From positions 114,287 through 178,286 of the forward strand of contig JAJJXM010000089.1 in assembly GCA_024516155.1 (NCBI GenBank): 64,000 nt of DNA, given 5' to 3'. Shown here piece after piece: positions 62,597 through 64,000 of this stretch. The notes under the pieces were generated by a model. It searched no databases. It saw only the letters and a list, made by a program, of their open reading frames with translations, and was not told the origin of the DNA. The position numbers were made by a program, and so were the translations under genes. The stretch is from Pyronema omphalodes (lineage: Eukaryota; Ascomycota; Pezizomycetes; Pezizales; Pyronemataceae). The first letter of the stretch is position 1. Each line of letters opens with the position of its first letter.

Positions 62597-63420
62597 ACCC
62601 CTACCGCTGACTACACTGACCGCAGTACCTTAGGAACTTTCGCGCGCGCTGATTTCGCAGTGCTTTCTTACTTAGGATTTCTGTTTTGTAAAAAAAAAAA
62701 AAAAAAAAGGGACAAGCAAAAGGGGAAGGTAGAAGAGGGATAGGCGGAGAGAAAGGGAACGGACACGCGGTGACGGGATCGGGCTGGGGTCGTTGCTTGG
62801 GTCTGCTTGGGGTTCGGGTGTTTTGAGTTTTCTTTTCTTTGTCTTTCAATTGTTTGTCTTACGGGTTGGAGTTGTTTTATGGTACGGCGGGTGAGAAGGG
62901 AACGGATGGTGGAATGGTGCACAGGAAGGGAGAGGACGGGGACGGCAGGCGAGAGAGGGCAGACGAGTTTCCTTTGTACTTTCCTTTCTTTGGGTGCGAC
63001 GATGTTTTTCTTATGTTCGGAGGGCGGGGGGAGTGCGAGGCGTTGCGAAAGGAGAGAGAGGGGCACGGGGAAGGGGCAGAGGACGACGACGGGAGTTACC
63101 TTTTTCTTTTGTACGCGGAGGAAACAAAGGCGGTAAAATGGCTAAACATGGGCAGGGGAAGGGAGGAGGAAAGGGAGGAGCCCGGCGAGGCGGCCTCTGT
63201 GCAAGCAGGGCACTTGGAACATCAGACGCGCTTGGACAAGAAACCCCCGTAGTAACAGTGGGGACAGACCCCACGACCACAACGATCAAGAGGAGGAGAC
63301 TGGTAGAGGTGGAGACTGGGTTTTTGCTTTTACATTTCTTTCTTCTTCTCTTTTGTATTTATCTGTCCCTTGTTATAACCTTCGGGTTGCAAACAAGTAA
63401 TGAGAGAACAAACAAACAAA
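62597..63420 (+). other. LINE-B(+) 3' UTR, hairpin and AAAC tail
   Basis: Poly-A run (about 62690-62708), purine-rich stretch, module (63120-63220), hairpin AACC-TTCG-GGTT at 63377-63388 and tail to 63420. Small Arg/Glu-rich ORFs here are not credible. Confidence 0.82.
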
Positions 63421-64000
63421 CCACCCCTTTTTTACGCTGGTGTCAAGGTATTCTGTCAGGGCTTTTGATCTTCCTTCATCCAGGGCGCGGAGGGGTTCAT
63501 GAGGCGGTATTTTGTTGTCGATTAGTGGGATTCGGTGGTCGTGGTGGCGATGGGGTGGGGGTTTGTTTGTTTATTTGTTCTTACATACTGGTAGGTAATG
63601 ATGATATTCTTTTGGAACCACTATGGTTAAGTCTTCTTTTTCTTCGTCGTTTTCTGTGGTCAAGGTTGGGCGTACTCGAAGGGTTCCAGGGTTGTGTCTA
63701 GAGTTGATTCGTATAGTTGCCAAGGGTGTTCCTCTGTTTCGGAATCTTGGTCGCTGGTAGAATTGTTAACATCCGTTTGGTATTCTTTTATTGCCTGTTT
63801 TTCGCAGACCACTTTCGCGTGTGGTGATGTTTCGAGGCATTCCCTTGCGCATTTCTCCGAGTCGAACAAGACCTTTCCATCCCTGAAATTCATCCGAGGG
63901 TTATGTTTTTTCAACCACAGTAGCCCCAAGATGATATGTGTTGAAGTGACGCCTAAGGCCGGTGTGGGCTAGGGTTACTAGGTGCTCTATTAGCTTGCTG
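63421..64000 (-). pseudogene. pol: Gyp3 Pol, protease end to RT start, broken, runs off window
   Basis: In sense: the end of the protease (HIILGLLWLKKHNPRMNFRD), a spacer, then VVPKEYHHYLPVCKNK, a TAA (near 63565), NKPPPHRHHDHRIPLIDNKI and EYLDTS, which joins KKGWIR at 56571 across LINE-B(+). A frame change near 63660 and the TAA break it. The AACAAATAAACAAAC stretch here is pol sequence and not a LINE tail, since the reading continues on both sides. Confidence 0.82.

Larger units (their letters stand above)
56572..63420 (+). mobile_element. LINE-B(+), full length, ORF2 broken
   Basis: Starts ACTTCACCACACAGCAACC, as LINE-B(-), and ends in the hairpin and gagagaacaaacaaacaaa. 13 bp TSD ccacccctttttt at 56559-56571 and 63421-63433; extra T residues at 56572-56579 make the 5' boundary fuzzy. 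The target is Gyp3 RT, which resumes as YLDTSVKKGWIR. ORF1 intact, ORF2 broken in its last third. Confidence 0.93.
43541..64000 (-). mobile_element. Gyp3, Ty3/gypsy chromovirus with extra ORF, heavily interrupted
   Basis: Minus-strand element: protease end and RT start at 63421-64000, RT to chromodomain at 53918-56571, last part of the chromodomain at 45008-45141, an additional ORF, then the 3' LTR. LINE-B(+) sits in RT and LINE-A(+)2 in the chromodomain; in both cases the amino-acid reading resumes across the site. The 5' LTR and gag lie beyond the window. The 3' LTR boundary at about 43541 is uncertain. Confidence 0.88.

Noticed and set aside
63550..63575. Another LINE tail (AACAAATAAACAAAC) in Gyp3
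   Set aside because: The Gyp3 pol reading continues on both sides and no TSD or hairpin accompanies it.

Overview
This window contains only transposable elements. I found no host gene, tRNA, rRNA or CRISPR array. It holds parts of three Ty3/gypsy chromoviruses (Gyp1, Gyp2, Gyp3; all names here are provisional), seven copies or fragments of three related LINE families (A, B, B2), and two copies of a non-autonomous LINE-like retroposon with its own ORF (NAR-C). The chromodomain gypsy elements and the LINEs with an APE endonuclease, RT, C-terminal RNase H and CCHC-bearing ORF1 (Tad1-like) suggest a filamentous fungus, most likely an ascomycete. No host gene is present to confirm that.

The left nest covers 1-36380. 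Its oldest layer is a minus-strand LINE-B2 copy, seen as four pieces (11946-12391, 25789-25880, 27877-29478, 36187-36380). Into it came LINE-A(-) (12392-25788, carrying Gyp2 at 17710-24087), NAR-C(-) (25881-27876), LINE-B(-) (29479-36186) and LINE-B2(+) (5466-11945). Gyp1 (1-5465, 5' end outside the window) abuts LINE-B2(+) and probably interrupts its ORF1. The middle block is LINE-A(+)1 (36494-43495). It is full length, has two intact ORFs and a 14 bp target-site duplication (TSD), and sits inside a short LINE-B tail fragment. The right nest (about 43541-64000) is Gyp3 on the minus strand. It is interrupted by LINE-A(+)2 (45142-53917, itself carrying NAR-C(+) at 47900-49887) and by LINE-B(+) (56572-63420).

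The LINE families share several features: ORF1 and ORF2 overlap as ATGNNTAR, the 5' end carries a common GACCCCCC-containing motif, and the 3' UTR ends in a common module, an AACC-loop-GGTT hairpin and a short tandem tail (AAAT in A, AAAC in B, B2 and C). NAR-C has this 5' motif and the LINE-B 3' module around an open 484-codon frame in both copies. This fits a parasite of LINE-B machinery that still makes an ORF1-like coiled-coil protein. Gyp1 and Gyp2 both carry a -1 slippery heptamer GGGAAAA one codon before the gag stop. Gyp3 has an extra Cys/His-rich ORF between pol and its 3' LTR.

Most copies are dead through stops, homopolymer frameshifts, deletions or nested insertions. LINE-A(+)1 is the only complete, apparently competent element. 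Boundaries and TSDs were read by eye; identities and counts are approximate.
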